Notes under the pieces: model-generated
The model's input: the letters and a program-made list of their open reading frames with translations, nothing else
The model's database searches: none
Told to the model about the DNA's origin: nothing
Made by a program: the position numbers and the translations under genes
DNA from: an uncultured Caryophanales bacterium
GTDB lineage: Bacteria; Bacillota_I; Bacilli_A; RF39; UBA660
Assembly: GCA_946410555.1 (NCBI GenBank)
Contig: CAMKAT010000005.1
Coordinates: forward strand, 1 to 59,383
DNA length: 59,383 nt
Reading direction: 5' to 3'
Shown: positions 26,753-36,090 of the stretch, piece after piece
How the letters are laid out: the number at the start of each line of letters is the position of its first letter
Position numbering within the stretch: the stretch's first letter is position 1

Positions 26753-27718
26753 TTAAATAGCTCTAAATGCGTCTTTTCTCTTAACTACTGTAAGAACAAT
26801 AGCACATACACCAAGAATAATAGCAGCTGGAATTAAATAACTATCAACACCAGTTTTAGCATTCTTAGCACAGTTAGATTTAGTAGTTACAGTATCTACA
26901 ACTTTACAAGCAGCATCTTGAGAACCAGTAACTTTCCAAACATATTCAGTTTGATCTCCTGTTGTAGGACATTCATAACATGAATAAGTTTCTTCAGTAC
27001 CAGCTGAACAAACATAAGCTTCATTCATTAATACAACTGGGAATACTGAATAAGCAGCACCTTCTTCTCCACCTTCTTTAAGAACGTCAGCTAATTCAAT
27101 TTTAGAAATAGCATCTCCTGATTTAGTAATTTTTAAACCTACAACATGAGTAGATTCTTTACCAGAAGTTGTTGAAGCTGTCTTAGTAGCCATGTATAAA
27201 GTAGTTTTACCAGATCCTAATGAAGCAAATACTTCACCAAAGAATGTCTTCATATCTCCAGTTAAAGTAACTTCTTGACCAACTGTATCAACACCAAATA
27301 AAGTTTTAATATCAGTAGCAGTAGCAATATCAACATCAATACCTGTTGAAGCATCAGTAGCATAACCATATGGACTTTTAATTGATTCTCTAAGTCCAGT
27401 AACTGCTTCAGTATAAACAGTAGCAGAAGTTATTGGATTACTAGAAACAGAAACTAAACTATTTTGAGATAAAGCAAATAGATTAATAACTCTTAAATAC
27501 TTATGTCCAGCATCATCAGTTTTATTACTATCTTCAATATAAATAGTTCCATTACCAGTATAATTTAATGCATATGAATCAGGAGCATTTTTGAATAATT
27601 CCCATTCTTCTGAATTTCCCGCAAAATTAATATAATCTCCTTTAGTATATGAAGCTGCATTAGCAACAACAGGAGCAATAGCTAGTAAAGCAACTAAACA
27701 TGCAAATAACTTTTTCAT
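26753..27718 (-). CDS. Secreted surface protein with a C-terminal anchor
   Basis: The 321-residue protein starts at ATG 27718 (AAGGAGAGAG upstream) with a classic signal peptide ending VANA-AS. The body (25-290) is beta-rich with no family I recognise. A Cys-rich patch follows (AYVCSAGTEETYSCYECP, then two more Cys). The end is NAKTGVDSYLIPAAI, a membrane helix and a basic tail KRKDAFR. This is the layout of a sortase or NPKTG-type sorting signal with the Pro replaced by Ala. It is probably a wall- or membrane-anchored surface protein. Function unknown. Confidence 0.75.
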   Translation of the reverse strand: MKKLFACLVALLAIAPVVANAASYTKGDYINFAGNSEEWELFKNAPDSYALNYTGNGTIYIEDSNKTDDAGHKYLRVINLFALSQNSLVSVSSNPITSATVYTEAVTGLRESIKSPYGYATDASTGIDVDIATATDIKTLFGVDTVGQEVTLTGDMKTFFGEVFASLGSGKTTLYMATKTASTTSGKESTHVVGLKITKSGDAISKIELADVLKEGGEEGAAYSVFPVVLMNEAYVCSAGTEETYSCYECPTTGDQTEYVWKVTGSQDAACKVVDTVTTKSNCAKNAKTGVDSYLIPAAIILGVCAIVLTVVKRKDAFRAI

Positions 27719-27806
27719 ATCTCTCTCCTTCTCTATTTTATAAATAAAATATATCACAAATTAATAAAATAATCTATAAACTTAAATTAATAAATAATCT
27801 TTTACA

Positions 27807-29249
27807 TCAATTAGCTGTAGCATGGTGACATACCATAGAATCTTTAGAAAGTCTTTCAAAAGTATATCCATTATTAAGTCCATATTGAATAATTCTTTCA
27901 ACAGCTTTTACAGAATATCCTTTAGAATCATGTTGTAATACAACATATCTACCTGAGCCTAAGTTTCTAACTACATTATTATAAACTTGATTAGTATCAG
28001 TAGTAGCTCCAGCATCGCCTGAAGAAATATTCCAGTCATAATAAACATAACCTCTATTTTCAAGTTCTCGAGCAAGTGTACTCATAATACATTTAGTACT
28101 TCTACTAACAGTATTCGAAGAACCTCCTGGAAATCTAACTATATATGATTTTTGACCAGTAATTCTTTCAACTCTATCACTTATTCTTTGTAAGTCATAA
28201 AAGTAAGCATCAACTGATGCATATACAGAACTATAATTATGAGAATAAGTATGAAGTGCAACAGTATGACCTTCATCATATTCTCTTTTAATTGAAACAT
28301 CACTACCATTACCTGTTACAAAGAATGTAGCTTTAACACCATATTTCTTTAAAACATCTAAAAGTTCAGCAGTATACCCTGAAGGTCCATCATCAAATGT
28401 TAAATAAATAACTTTACCAGAACCCTTACAACTATAACCAACTTTATTACAAGTATAACTAACCGATGCAGGTTGAGGAGTATATACTTTAACAGTTCTT
28501 TTTACTTCACTAACATTTCCACTAGAATCTTTTGCAGTATAAACAACTGAATAAGTTCCATCTTTTTTAGTATCTACAGGATTTTGAACAGATACTTCTA
28601 CTCCTCCATCACAATTATCAATTGCACTAGCTCCTTGATCCCCATAATTGCTTCCATTTGTTAAAGAAACAGATGAATCACCATTCAAAGTAATAACGGG
28701 AGGTTCAGTATCACTAGCAACAACATCAAAAGAATATTCAGTTTTATTACTACTAAAGTCACTAACTGAAGTATGTAGCTTATTTGTTTCTTTATCATAA
28801 TAGAAAACTATCTTATCAGTTAAATCTCCATCATAAGAATCAATCGCAGTAACTCCACCCTTAAGAATCTTTCCATTATTTGGACATACTTCAATATCTT
28901 CCTCACTCTTAGTCAAAACAGGTCCTTCATTATCAACAACATTTAAAATACCTGTCTTAGTATAAGTATGATTCTTATATTTAAAAACATATTCTACATC
29001 ATAAGTACCAACTTTATCAGCTTCGTATTCTCCATTAATCTCAGGATTTATATTTCTACACTTAAAAATATTCCCATAACAAACATTTTTAATATCTAAC
29101 TCATCACTATATACTTTAGAAACTACACCATTAAAGTTTTTTACATAAAACCTAGGTAAGCAACAAGTATATATAAAGAATATTAGCCCAGTACTTAAAA
29201 GTACAACTAAAGAAATAACACAAATTAATATACCTTTTTTCTTAAACAT
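27807..29249 (-). CDS. Membrane-anchored polysaccharide deacetylase with Ig-like domains
   Basis: The 480-residue protein begins at ATG 29249 (GGTGAT upstream) with a membrane anchor (5-27). Two or three bacterial Ig-like or DUF5011-type modules (about 35-265) include the segment DQGASAIDNCDGGVEV. A NodB domain ends the protein (about 285-480): TFDDGP, HTYSHNYS, RFPGGSSNT, DWNISSGDA and LQHDS are the five NodB motifs, with the metal-binding Asp and His residues kept. It should remove acetyl groups from peptidoglycan or another surface glycan, outside the membrane. Confidence 0.92.
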   Translation of the reverse strand: MFKKKGILICVISLVVLLSTGLIFFIYTCCLPRFYVKNFNGVVSKVYSDELDIKNVCYGNIFKCRNINPEINGEYEADKVGTYDVEYVFKYKNHTYTKTGILNVVDNEGPVLTKSEEDIEVCPNNGKILKGGVTAIDSYDGDLTDKIVFYYDKETNKLHTSVSDFSSNKTEYSFDVVASDTEPPVITLNGDSSVSLTNGSNYGDQGASAIDNCDGGVEVSVQNPVDTKKDGTYSVVYTAKDSSGNVSEVKRTVKVYTPQPASVSYTCNKVGYSCKGSGKVIYLTFDDGPSGYTAELLDVLKKYGVKATFFVTGNGSDVSIKREYDEGHTVALHTYSHNYSSVYASVDAYFYDLQRISDRVERITGQKSYIVRFPGGSSNTVSRSTKCIMSTLARELENRGYVYYDWNISSGDAGATTDTNQVYNNVVRNLGSGRYVVLQHDSKGYSVKAVERIIQYGLNNGYTFERLSKDSMVCHHATAN

Positions 29250-29303
29250 ATAATCACCATACAATATAATTATAGATTTAATAAAAAAAATATACAATTA
29301 AAA

Positions 29304-29324
29304 AAAGTGCTTATTCAGCACTTT
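29304..29324 (-). terminator. Terminator of pnp
   Basis: An 8-bp stem (29304-29311 with 29317-29324, loop TATTC) followed on the minus strand by a U tract; it overlaps the pnp stop. Confidence 0.85.
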
Positions 29325-31515
29325 CATCTTTCTTTTCTTCAACTGGTTTGACATCTTCAGTTTTCTCTTTTTTAACAGGTTTTGGTAAAGCATCTTTTCT
29401 AGAAAGATTTAATCTACCTTTATTGTCATATCCTAAAGATACAACCATAATCTTATCACCAACTGAAACAACATCAGAAGCTTTTTCTACTCTTTCATGA
29501 GCAAGTTTAGATACATGAACTAAACCTTCACATCCTGGCCATAATTCTACGAAAGCACCAAAGTCTTCAACTTTAACTACTTTACCTTCATATTTAACAC
29601 CAGTTTCAACTTCTCTAACGATATTCTTAATCATTTCAGCAGCTTTATTAATAATTCCTCTATCAGTATGATAAATAATTACTTGTCCATTTTCTTCTAC
29701 ATCAATCTTAACAGCGTTAATATCTTGAACAGTTTCAACATTAGAAGATTCACAAATAATCTTAGTAATAGTTTCTCCACCCTTACCAATTACATCTTTA
29801 ATTCTGTCTGGATTGATCATAAAAGTTTCAATCTTAGGAGCATATTCTGAAACATCTTTTCTTGGTTCTGGAATACAAGCTTCCATAACGTCTAAGATTT
29901 CCATTCTTGCTTTCTTAGCTTGCATTAATGCTTTTCCTAAGATTTCTTTATTAATACCTTTTATCTTAATATCCATTTGTAGAGAACAAATACCTTTTCT
30001 TGTTCCACCTACTTTGAAGTCCATATCTCCTAAATGATCTTCCATACCTTGAATGTCAGTTAAGATTTCATATTCTTTTTCATCTTTAGAAGTAATAAGA
30101 CCCATTGCAATACCAGCAACTGGAGCTTTTAATGGAACACCTGCAGCCATTAATGACATACAACCAGCACAAATAGTAGCTTGTGATGAAGAACCATTTG
30201 ATTCTAAGATTTCAGATACAACTCTAACTGTGTATGGGAATTCTTCTTCAGATGGCATAACTTGTCTTAAACATCTCTCACCTAAAGCACCATGTCCAAT
30301 TTCTCTTCTACCTGGAGATCCATATCTACCAGTTTCACCTACAGAAAATGCAGGGAAATTATAATGTAACATAAAATGTTTTTGAGTTTCTAGAGAAATA
30401 CCATCAAATGCTTGATATTCATTTAGAGCACCTAAAGTAGTAATAGCAAGTGCTTGAGTTTCTCCTCTTGTAAATAATGCAGAACCATGAGTTCTTGGAA
30501 GTAAATCAACTTGAGCATCAAGTGGTCTAATTTCATCCATCTTTCTTCCATCAGCTCTTACATGTTCATTAACAGTAATTCCTCTAAAGATATCATATTC
30601 AATTGATTCAAGAACAAGTTTAACTTTAGTAGTTAATACTTCTAATTCATCTTTATCTAAATCACTATTTTCTTCAACATATTTATTAATAACTTCTTCT
30701 TTAACAGCATCAATTGCAGCATATTTTTCAAGCTTAGCTTTAATACGCATAGCTTTGTCTAACTTATCAGCTGCTAATGCTTTAATTTCATCTCTTAGTG
30801 AATCTTCGATTTCAAGACGTTCATATTCCATCTTTTCTACACCAATTTCACTAATAATTTCTTCTTGGAAAGCACAAAGTTCTTTAACAGCTTCATGTCC
30901 TACCATTAAAGCTTCTAACATATCTTCTTCAGATACTTCTTTAGAACCAGCTTCTACCATGTTAATTGCTTCCTTAGTTCCAGCTACAGTTAAATCAATG
31001 TCTGATTCTTCTAATTGTGCAGGTGTTGGGTTAATAACAAATTCACCATTTACTCTACCTACTTTAACACCAGCAATTGGTCCACCAAATGGAATCTTTG
31101 AAATACAAGTACTTAAAGATGAACCAAACATAGCTGTTAATTCTGGAGAGTTATCAGTATCTACAGATAGTACAGTATTAACAACTTGAACTTCATTTCT
31201 GAAATCTTCAGGGAATAAAGGTCTCATTGGTCTATCGATCATACGAGCGGCTAATGTAGCAGCATCTGTAGGGCGCCCTTCTCTCTTAATAAATCCACCA
31301 GGTATTTTACCTACTGAATATAATTTTTCTTGGTATAAAACCATTAATGGAAAGAAATCACTTAAGATATTAGCATTGTTTCCAACTACTGCTGTAGATA
31401 AAACAACAGTGTCACCATATCTTACTAAAACAGCACCATGAGCTTGTTTAGCTATTTCGCCATTTTCAACTATGATTTTCTTACCAAAGAATTCTTTTTC
31501 GAATACTCTTTTCAT
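29311..31515 (-). CDS. pnp: Polynucleotide phosphorylase
   Basis: This 734-residue 3'-5' exoribonuclease uses phosphate to degrade mRNA. It has two RNase PH domains (about 12-145 and 315-445, with [23 protein letters not shown]), then KH (about 555-610, [12 protein letters not shown]) and S1 (about 622-690, [15 protein letters not shown]). An acidic/Lys-rich tail ends the protein. It lies in the usual rpsO-pnp neighbourhood, though a terminator and one extra gene separate them here. Confidence 0.97.
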   Translation of the reverse strand: MKRVFEKEFFGKKIIVENGEIAKQAHGAVLVRYGDTVVLSTAVVGNNANILSDFFPLMVLYQEKLYSVGKIPGGFIKREGRPTDAATLAARMIDRPMRPLFPEDFRNEVQVVNTVLSVDTDNSPELTAMFGSSLSTCISKIPFGGPIAGVKVGRVNGEFVINPTPAQLEESDIDLTVAGTKEAINMVEAGSKEVSEEDMLEALMVGHEAVKELCAFQEEIISEIGVEKMEYERLEIEDSLRDEIKALAADKLDKAMRIKAKLEKYAAIDAVKEEVINKYVEENSDLDKDELEVLTTKVKLVLESIEYDIFRGITVNEHVRADGRKMDEIRPLDAQVDLLPRTHGSALFTRGETQALAITTLGALNEYQAFDGISLETQKHFMLHYNFPAFSVGETGRYGSPGRREIGHGALGERCLRQVMPSEEEFPYTVRVVSEILESNGSSSQATICAGCMSLMAAGVPLKAPVAGIAMGLITSKDEKEYEILTDIQGMEDHLGDMDFKVGGTRKGICSLQMDIKIKGINKEILGKALMQAKKARMEILDVMEACIPEPRKDVSEYAPKIETFMINPDRIKDVIGKGGETITKIICESSNVETVQDINAVKIDVEENGQVIIYHTDRGIINKAAEMIKNIVREVETGVKYEGKVVKVEDFGAFVELWPGCEGLVHVSKLAHERVEKASDVVSVGDKIMVVSLGYDNKGRLNLSRKDALPKPVKKEKTEDVKPVEEKKDESAE

Positions 31516-31517
31516 AA

Positions 31518-32012
31518 TTATTTTTCTCCTTTATTATTATTCTTATTTTTCATAATTCTACATAAAAACTTATTTCTAACTTTAGGTTTCTTACTTACTC
31601 TATCATGATGTTCTTTAAATGAAACTACTTTATCAGGATTATTTTTAATATACTCTAAAGTATCAAAATGATTTCTAATCAATTTAAGTAATTCTTTACG
31701 AGTAGTTTTATTATATTTAGTACAATCGATTGGAAGATTAAGCCACTCTATCAAAGGAACATATTCCTTTGATGAAACATCTACTAATTCCTCACCAGTC
31801 TCACATTCGCCTAAATCAGCTTTTAATTTATTACCACTAATAAGATCATAATATGTTACACCATCAATACAGCTTACTTCCTTATTCTTAACAATAAAGC
31901 CATATCTTAAGAATCTACCATGTCTTGAAGTACCACGATTTGTATACTCAACTTTATCAGTTACATATATTCTACCATAATAAACATCATGTATGTTAAT
32001 CGTATGTTTCAT
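31518..32012 (-). CDS. Hypothetical protein between rpsO and pnp
   Basis: The 164-residue product is predicted from ATG 32012 (AGGT six bases upstream); a frame opening at 32045 would begin inside the rpsO terminator and is unlikely. It is soluble. A beta-rich first half ([31 protein letters not shown]) and a basic helical second half are visible. It ends 2 nt before pnp, so co-transcription is likely. No family recognised. Confidence 0.7.
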   Translation of the reverse strand: MKHTINIHDVYYGRIYVTDKVEYTNRGTSRHGRFLRYGFIVKNKEVSCIDGVTYYDLISGNKLKADLGECETGEELVDVSSKEYVPLIEWLNLPIDCTKYNKTTRKELLKLIRNHFDTLEYIKNNPDKVVSFKEHHDRVSKKPKVRNKFLCRIMKNKNNNKGEK

Positions 32013-32021
32013 ATTTTTACC

Positions 32022-32050
32022 TAAAAAAAAGACACTTAAAAACAAGTGCC
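32022..32050 (-). terminator. Terminator of rpsO
   Basis: A 7-bp stem with one G-U pair (32031-32037 with 32044-32050) followed on the minus strand by eight U. It overlaps the rpsO stop; some read-through could feed pnp. Confidence 0.8.
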
Positions 32051-32319
32051 TACTTTCTAATATTTAATTCTTTGATTAACTCACGATAAGCGATAACGTC
32101 ATTAGCTTTTAAGTAATCAAGTAAGCTACGTCTTTTACCAACTTTCATAAGTAAACCTCTTTTAGAATGGAAATCATGAATATGAACTTTTAAATGTTCA
32201 GTTAAATCATTGATTTCTTCAGTTAAAATAGCGATTTGAACTTTAGTATTACCAGAGTCTTTAGCGCTATTACCAAACTTTTTAACTAATTCAGCTTTTC
32301 TTTCTTTAGTTACAGCCAT
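32050..32319 (-). CDS. rpsO: 30S ribosomal protein S15 (uS15)
   Basis: The 89-residue protein contains [32 protein letters not shown], the S15 signature that binds the three-way junction of 16S rRNA. It has its own promoter and a leader of about 80 nt. Confidence 0.98.
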   Translation of the reverse strand: MAVTKERKAELVKKFGNSAKDSGNTKVQIAILTEEINDLTEHLKVHIHDFHSKRGLLMKVGKRRSLLDYLKANDVIAYRELIKELNIRK

Positions 32320-32321
32320 TT

Positions 32322-32359
32322 TCAGTTCCTCCTTTTCAATATTTAACCGTTTAAACTGA
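32322..32359 (-). promoter_or_regulatory. Possible S15 autoregulatory hairpin at the rpsO start
   Basis: Leader bases 32359-32353 (UCAGUUU) can pair with 32328-32322 (GAACUGA), which lies between the GGAGG site and the rpsO ATG. The loop holds GGAGG. S15 represses its own translation in several bacteria through unrelated leader folds, so such a structure is plausible, but the stem is only seven pairs. Confidence 0.3.
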
Positions 32360-32406
32360 GATATAATTCGGAAGCAAATTAAATCTAAGTAAAAACTTAC
32401 ATTGAT

Positions 32407-32435
32407 ATATTATCAATAAAACAAATATTTTTCAA
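32407..32435 (-). promoter_or_regulatory. rpsO promoter
   Basis: TTGAAA (32430-32435) and TAATAT (32407-32412) on the minus strand, 17 nt apart; transcription would begin near 32400. Confidence 0.75.
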
Positions 32436-32445
32436 GTCTAAATTT

Positions 32446-32892
32446 TTAGTCACCAATTTCTTTACGTAACATTACTTTAAACTCATTAAATTCTAAACTA
32501 TTATATAAATGTTTAGCTACATCATTTTCACTCATTACTTTAATATCAATAAATTTAGCTTCTCTATTTTCAGCTTCAAGTACTATTTCATTAATAAGTT
32601 CTTTAGCAATACCTCTATTTCTAAAATCAGTTTCAACATATAAACCATCAATAAATAGGCCTTTAATATTATTACTAACTGTTTCATATGCATAAATATA
32701 TCCAACTAATGTATTATCAACTAAATATCCTAATAATACTTTATCTTCATCATTAACATAATTATTAAAATAATTAATTACTTTAAAATCAGGATCAATG
32801 GAATCATCATATTGTCTTTCATCTTGAATTAATTTAGTTAATAACTCATCACACTTATCAGCAAGTTCTTTTGTTTTAATTTTCGCAATCAT
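32446..32892 (-). CDS. GNAT family N-acetyltransferase
   Basis: The 148-residue protein has the GNAT fold order: ends of strand 4 GLFIDGLYVETDFRNRGIAKELI with the acetyl-CoA-binding loop RNRGIA, then KFIDIKVMSENDVAKHLYNSLEF. Substrate is unknown. It follows a 89-residue unknown protein by 2 nt, so the two form an operon. Confidence 0.88.
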   Translation of the reverse strand: MIAKIKTKELADKCDELLTKLIQDERQYDDSIDPDFKVINYFNNYVNDEDKVLLGYLVDNTLVGYIYAYETVSNNIKGLFIDGLYVETDFRNRGIAKELINEIVLEAENREAKFIDIKVMSENDVAKHLYNSLEFNEFKVMLRKEIGD

Positions 32893-32894
32893 AA

Positions 32895-33161
32895 TTATTC
32901 ACCTATAAACTTTTTATATAAAGTTTTCGCTTTCTCTTCATTTTTCTTTTCTTCTAAAGTAACAGGCGTTTTATCTAAATAAGTATAAAATAAATTAAAT
33001 AAGTCTTGGCTATTATATAACCAAGTATGATAACAATCAGGGTACAAATTAAACCAACTATTCATATCATCCAAATTATCATAAAACTTAACCAATAGTT
33101 TCTCATTAACTCCACTCATAGATTCTTCAGATTTTTTAACTAAACCAATATACTTTTCCAT
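32895..33161 (-). CDS. Small hypothetical protein, co-transcribed with a GNAT gene
   Basis: The product is about 88 residues from ATG 33161, chosen because AAGGTGG lies five bases upstream. It is helical and aromatic-rich (NSWFNLYPDCYHTWLYN), without membrane segments. A TATAAT box is present just upstream. No family recognised; operon with the acetyltransferase suggests a linked role. Confidence 0.6.
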   Translation of the reverse strand: MEKYIGLVKKSEESMSGVNEKLLVKFYDNLDDMNSWFNLYPDCYHTWLYNSQDLFNLFYTYLDKTPVTLEEKKNEEKAKTLYKKFIGE

Positions 33162-33194
33162 ATAAACCACCTTACAAAAATTATAACATAAAAA

Positions 33195-33221
33195 AGATTT
33201 TGATATAATCTATCAAAATCT
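33195..33221 (-). terminator. Terminator of the four-helix membrane protein gene
   Basis: A perfect 11-bp stem (33195-33205 with 33211-33221) followed on the minus strand by six U. Confidence 0.85.
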
Positions 33222-33269
33222 AACTGTTTATTAAATCTATTATCAAATAAAACTAATACATTCAAAATA

Positions 33270-33710
33270 TTACTTAATAAATAATTTCAAAAAATTAATT
33301 AATAAAGCTTGAATATAAGGTAAAATAACCACTATAACCATAACTCCTATTATAAAGAGAATCATTAAAGCTTGTCCAAGAGAACTAGCTAAATCATTAG
33401 AAGGAAAAGCAGCCATAAAAACATAACCTAAAGCAAGAATTCCCATATATAAAGCTATACAAATTCCAAATAAAACAATTGGGTAAGAAATATAATAAAC
33501 TATTCTTGAAGCTTTGTTATCAATCTTATTCCCTTTATCTACAATCTTATTAGCAAAAATAGTACTTGGAAAACTTAAACCAAAAACAATTAATGAATAT
33601 AGTACCGTTACAAAATGCCATGATTTATCCTCATTAATAAACATAATACTAAATATAACATAAGCTAAAACAGCAAGTAATATTCTAGATATCATATTAA
33701 TTTTCTTCAT
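33270..33710 (-). CDS. Four-helix membrane protein of unknown function
   Basis: The 146-residue protein has four hydrophobic segments (about 8-25, 33-52, 70-95 and 115-140). There are no charged motifs that would suggest transport or catalysis. A GTGAT ribosome site precedes ATG 33710. Just upstream lies a decayed gene remnant. No family recognised. Confidence 0.6.
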   Translation of the reverse strand: MKKINMISRILLAVLAYVIFSIMFINEDKSWHFVTVLYSLIVFGLSFPSTIFANKIVDKGNKIDNKASRIVYYISYPIVLFGICIALYMGILALGYVFMAAFPSNDLASSLGQALMILFIIGVMVIVVILPYIQALLINFLKLFIK

Positions 33711-33734
33711 ACAATCACATCCAAAATAATTATA

Positions 33735-33896
33735 TCAACTAGTATAAGTTTCTATCATAATTTTCTTTTTATCTAATGTAAACCTTACGCTTCCTACTTA
33801 ATTAGCTCTATAAGTAAAGGAATTACCTAAATTATTTAACACTTCTTTATTAGGATAACCCTATATATTATCCTTACAAGCTGGTATTGAATAGTT
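33735..33896 (-). pseudogene. Remnant of a ComEC-type metallo-beta-lactamase C terminus
   Basis: Reading the minus strand from 33896 gives about 53 codons that align with the last residues of the ComEC protein encoded at 36930-39020. GYPNKEVLNNLGNSFTYRAN corresponds to GHPNKEVLDNLKNSKIYRTD, and both end in an IET segment before the stop. Two in-frame stops (TAG near 33863 and TAA near 33800) sit where ComEC has Tyr and Gln. It is a dead fragment of a second ComEC-like or related MBL gene. Confidence 0.75.
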
Positions 33897-33919
33897 AGTA
33901 CATATAATAAAAAAACAAA

Positions 33920-34351
33920 CTATCTTATGACAATTTGTTTTGGTTCCTTACGTTGCTTATATAATAAAGGACAGCGACAACTGCTTTTATCCCATCTATT
34001 AATTTTTATTTTGTTAGCTTTTATATAATCAATTATTTCATCTTTATTTATGCAACCAATAGAAGTTATTTTTCCTTCATCATTATACAATATATCTTTA
34101 ATGTAACTTACGAAAGAAAATCTATCATATAAATAGATAATATCATTCATATATGAAATATCTTTATCATAAATTATCGCTTTTGCATCCTTTTTATGAT
34201 TTGATTCAACATCTTTTATCATTATACTCAAATCTCCCATATCAAAATCATTACCATTAGTTTGAATTATTATTTTATCCTTTATATACTTTAATTCAAC
34301 TCCTAAAAAATAATCTCTATTATTAATTCTAATTTTTCTTTCGATTGTCAT
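33920..34351 (-). CDS. Hypothetical protein, 143 residues
   Basis: A soluble protein with a GAGGTG ribosome site. Alternating strands in the first half (RKIRINNRDYFLGVELKYIKDKIIIQT) are followed by a helix-strand region and a basic end with two nearby Cys (SSCRCPLLYKQRK). No membrane segment or known motif. It lies alone in a region with gene remnants. No family recognised. Confidence 0.6.
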   Translation of the reverse strand: MTIERKIRINNRDYFLGVELKYIKDKIIIQTNGNDFDMGDLSIMIKDVESNHKKDAKAIIYDKDISYMNDIIYLYDRFSFVSYIKDILYNDEGKITSIGCINKDEIIDYIKANKIKINRWDKSSCRCPLLYKQRKEPKQIVIR

Positions 34352-34512
34352 AATTATTACACCTCATAAAGATTATATTACACTAATACATATTATCTAA
34401 CAACAATTCTTTTATCTGACCAATATTATTCAAAATAATTCATATGCATGAACTGATAGTTACTTATAGTGATTGTCAAAAAGTAAGTCAAATCAAATTC
34501 ATTCATAAAAAA

Positions 34513-34533
34513 GAACTATCATTTTGATAGTCC
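34513..34533 (-). terminator. Terminator of the S41-like peptidase gene
   Basis: A 9-bp stem with one G-U pair (34513-34521 with 34525-34533) then six U on the minus strand; it overlaps the stop codon. Confidence 0.8.
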
Positions 34534-35682
34534 CTTTCCCTTTGCTTTAACATATTCTATAGCATATTCCAAAACTGTGTCTTTGCCATTTACGTAATCA
34601 TCCTTTGTTTGTTCAACAATAATATCTGGATGAAATATAATTAGTTTCTTTACTTCATCTGATAAATTTGTATATTCTTCTTTTGTAGATGCTTGAGCAT
34701 TCATAAAAGGATTAAAGTAACATTCTGATATTGAAAAATAATGTTCTTCTAAATTGATCCAATTAGAATTTCCATAACAACTGATTGGTGTACTTATTTC
34801 TTCGCCAATAGTAATAGCTCCTAAATTAATCAAATCTCTTAGTGCATATCTACCACCAGAAAAAACTCTATAATCTGTTAAACAAATTAATCTTTTATCT
34901 CTATGTTCTTCAATAAAATCCATTAATATTTTATTTAATGCAGAATTACCTCCCCAATTACCTCTGATATCAATAATAATGGTATCGATATTAGATAAGT
35001 CTTCTTGTCTTAAATTATTTATAGAATTTTCAATTGTTTCTTTAAACTTATTTTGTACTGAACTATGATTATATACTAAACAATTATCCATAAATCTATA
35101 ATTACCATTATTTCCAAATAGATATTCATCATAATCAAACATATTACTATAATGTTCCCTTTTTTTAAAACTTCTTTTGATAATATTTCCACTATGATCT
35201 TTAATTTCATAATCCAATTGTTCACTATTTCTAAATGATGGGAGACCAAACATTATAAACTTATTAAATAGCGATTTTTCTATTTCATATTTTCTTTTTC
35301 CCTCAGTACCATATGTTACTATATCCTCAAGTTCATTGATAATAGTTGATATAGAAACACCATTTATTGATACTAATTCATATCCTCTCATGTCTTCTGG
35401 ATAGTTTATAAGTAAGTTATTATCAAACATTTTAAAATTCAAAGGCAATAAATCAACTTTTTGATATTTCGTATGAGCATCAGTAATCCCACTTAATCTT
35501 TTTATTATATAGTCCATAAAATATTTAAAGTTATATTCATTATCAACATTCATAGAATTAACGAGGAAATTATATATTTTATCTAATTCCATTTTACTTA
35601 TTTCATGCCAAGGATTAACATGTATTTCTTCATAATTCTTAATAAATTCGTCATATAATCTTTTATATTTTATATCTATCAT
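34519..35682 (-). CDS. S41 family peptidase-like protein, cytosolic
   Basis: The 387-residue protein has an S41 layout: a helical N terminus ending SGITDAHTKY (H70), a PDZ-like part with YELVSINGVSIS (about 100-130), and the protease core with IIIDIRGNWGGNSALN. The likely nucleophile is S275 in DYRVFSGGRYALRDL. The Lys that CtpA-type enzymes carry about 25 residues later is absent (GEEISTP), so a Ser/His pair as in tricorn- or NSR-like members is more likely. No signal peptide is present, unlike most S41 proteases. Confidence 0.8.
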   Translation of the reverse strand: MIDIKYKRLYDEFIKNYEEIHVNPWHEISKMELDKIYNFLVNSMNVDNEYNFKYFMDYIIKRLSGITDAHTKYQKVDLLPLNFKMFDNNLLINYPEDMRGYELVSINGVSISTIINELEDIVTYGTEGKRKYEIEKSLFNKFIMFGLPSFRNSEQLDYEIKDHSGNIIKRSFKKREHYSNMFDYDEYLFGNNGNYRFMDNCLVYNHSSVQNKFKETIENSINNLRQEDLSNIDTIIIDIRGNWGGNSALNKILMDFIEEHRDKRLICLTDYRVFSGGRYALRDLINLGAITIGEEISTPISCYGNSNWINLEEHYFSISECYFNPFMNAQASTKEEYTNLSDEVKKLIIFHPDIIVEQTKDDYVNGKDTVLEYAIEYVKAKGKGLSK

Positions 35683-35785
35683 TTAAATCACCTAAAAATA
35701 TTATATCAAAATAATTCATATTCTCTAGCTATTATTCTATCATCAGGACAATATTTAATTACATGTGTTATTTTCTTCAATAATC

Positions 35786-36079
35786 TTAATCATCAAATTC
35801 TTCATTTAAATCTTCTTCTAGAATCTCATCGTAATCATTTGCTAAATCTTTATTAAATTTTCTTGTATAGTTTGATAATTTATAAAATGTTTCCCTTTTT
35901 TCATTATCTTCAATAAAAACAATACTTAGTATTCTATCAAAAAGATGGCTTATAGTTTCTTCATCCTGTATTTTATATTCAATTATTTCATCTATTATAT
36001 TTTTGACTTCTTCTATTTCTTTATTAGATAATTCTATTAGTGCTTTAAATGCATCATTTAATTCTTTTTCACTTTTCAT
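35786..36079 (-). CDS. Small acidic helical protein downstream of dinD
   Basis: The 97-residue protein is strongly acidic (EEDLNEEFDD end) and predicted all-helical. It starts 11 nt after the dinD frame, with AGAGAGG upstream of ATG 36079, so it belongs to the same transcript. No family recognised. The 100 nt following it hold a short open stretch that I cannot assign. Confidence 0.55.
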   Translation of the reverse strand: MKSEKELNDAFKALIELSNKEIEEVKNIIDEIIEYKIQDEETISHLFDRILSIVFIEDNEKRETFYKLSNYTRKFNKDLANDYDEILEEDLNEEFDD

Positions 36080-36090
36080 TTTTTACCTCT

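Noticed and set aside
34352..34512. Short open stretches ending NYFE and LLLDNMY in the gap before the 143-residue protein
   Set aside because: They are about 15-25 codons long, in AT-rich sequence, and match nothing I know.
35683..35785. A short open stretch ending REYELF downstream of the acidic helical protein
   Set aside because: At about 25 codons and without a start it may be a gene remnant, but I cannot identify the parent.
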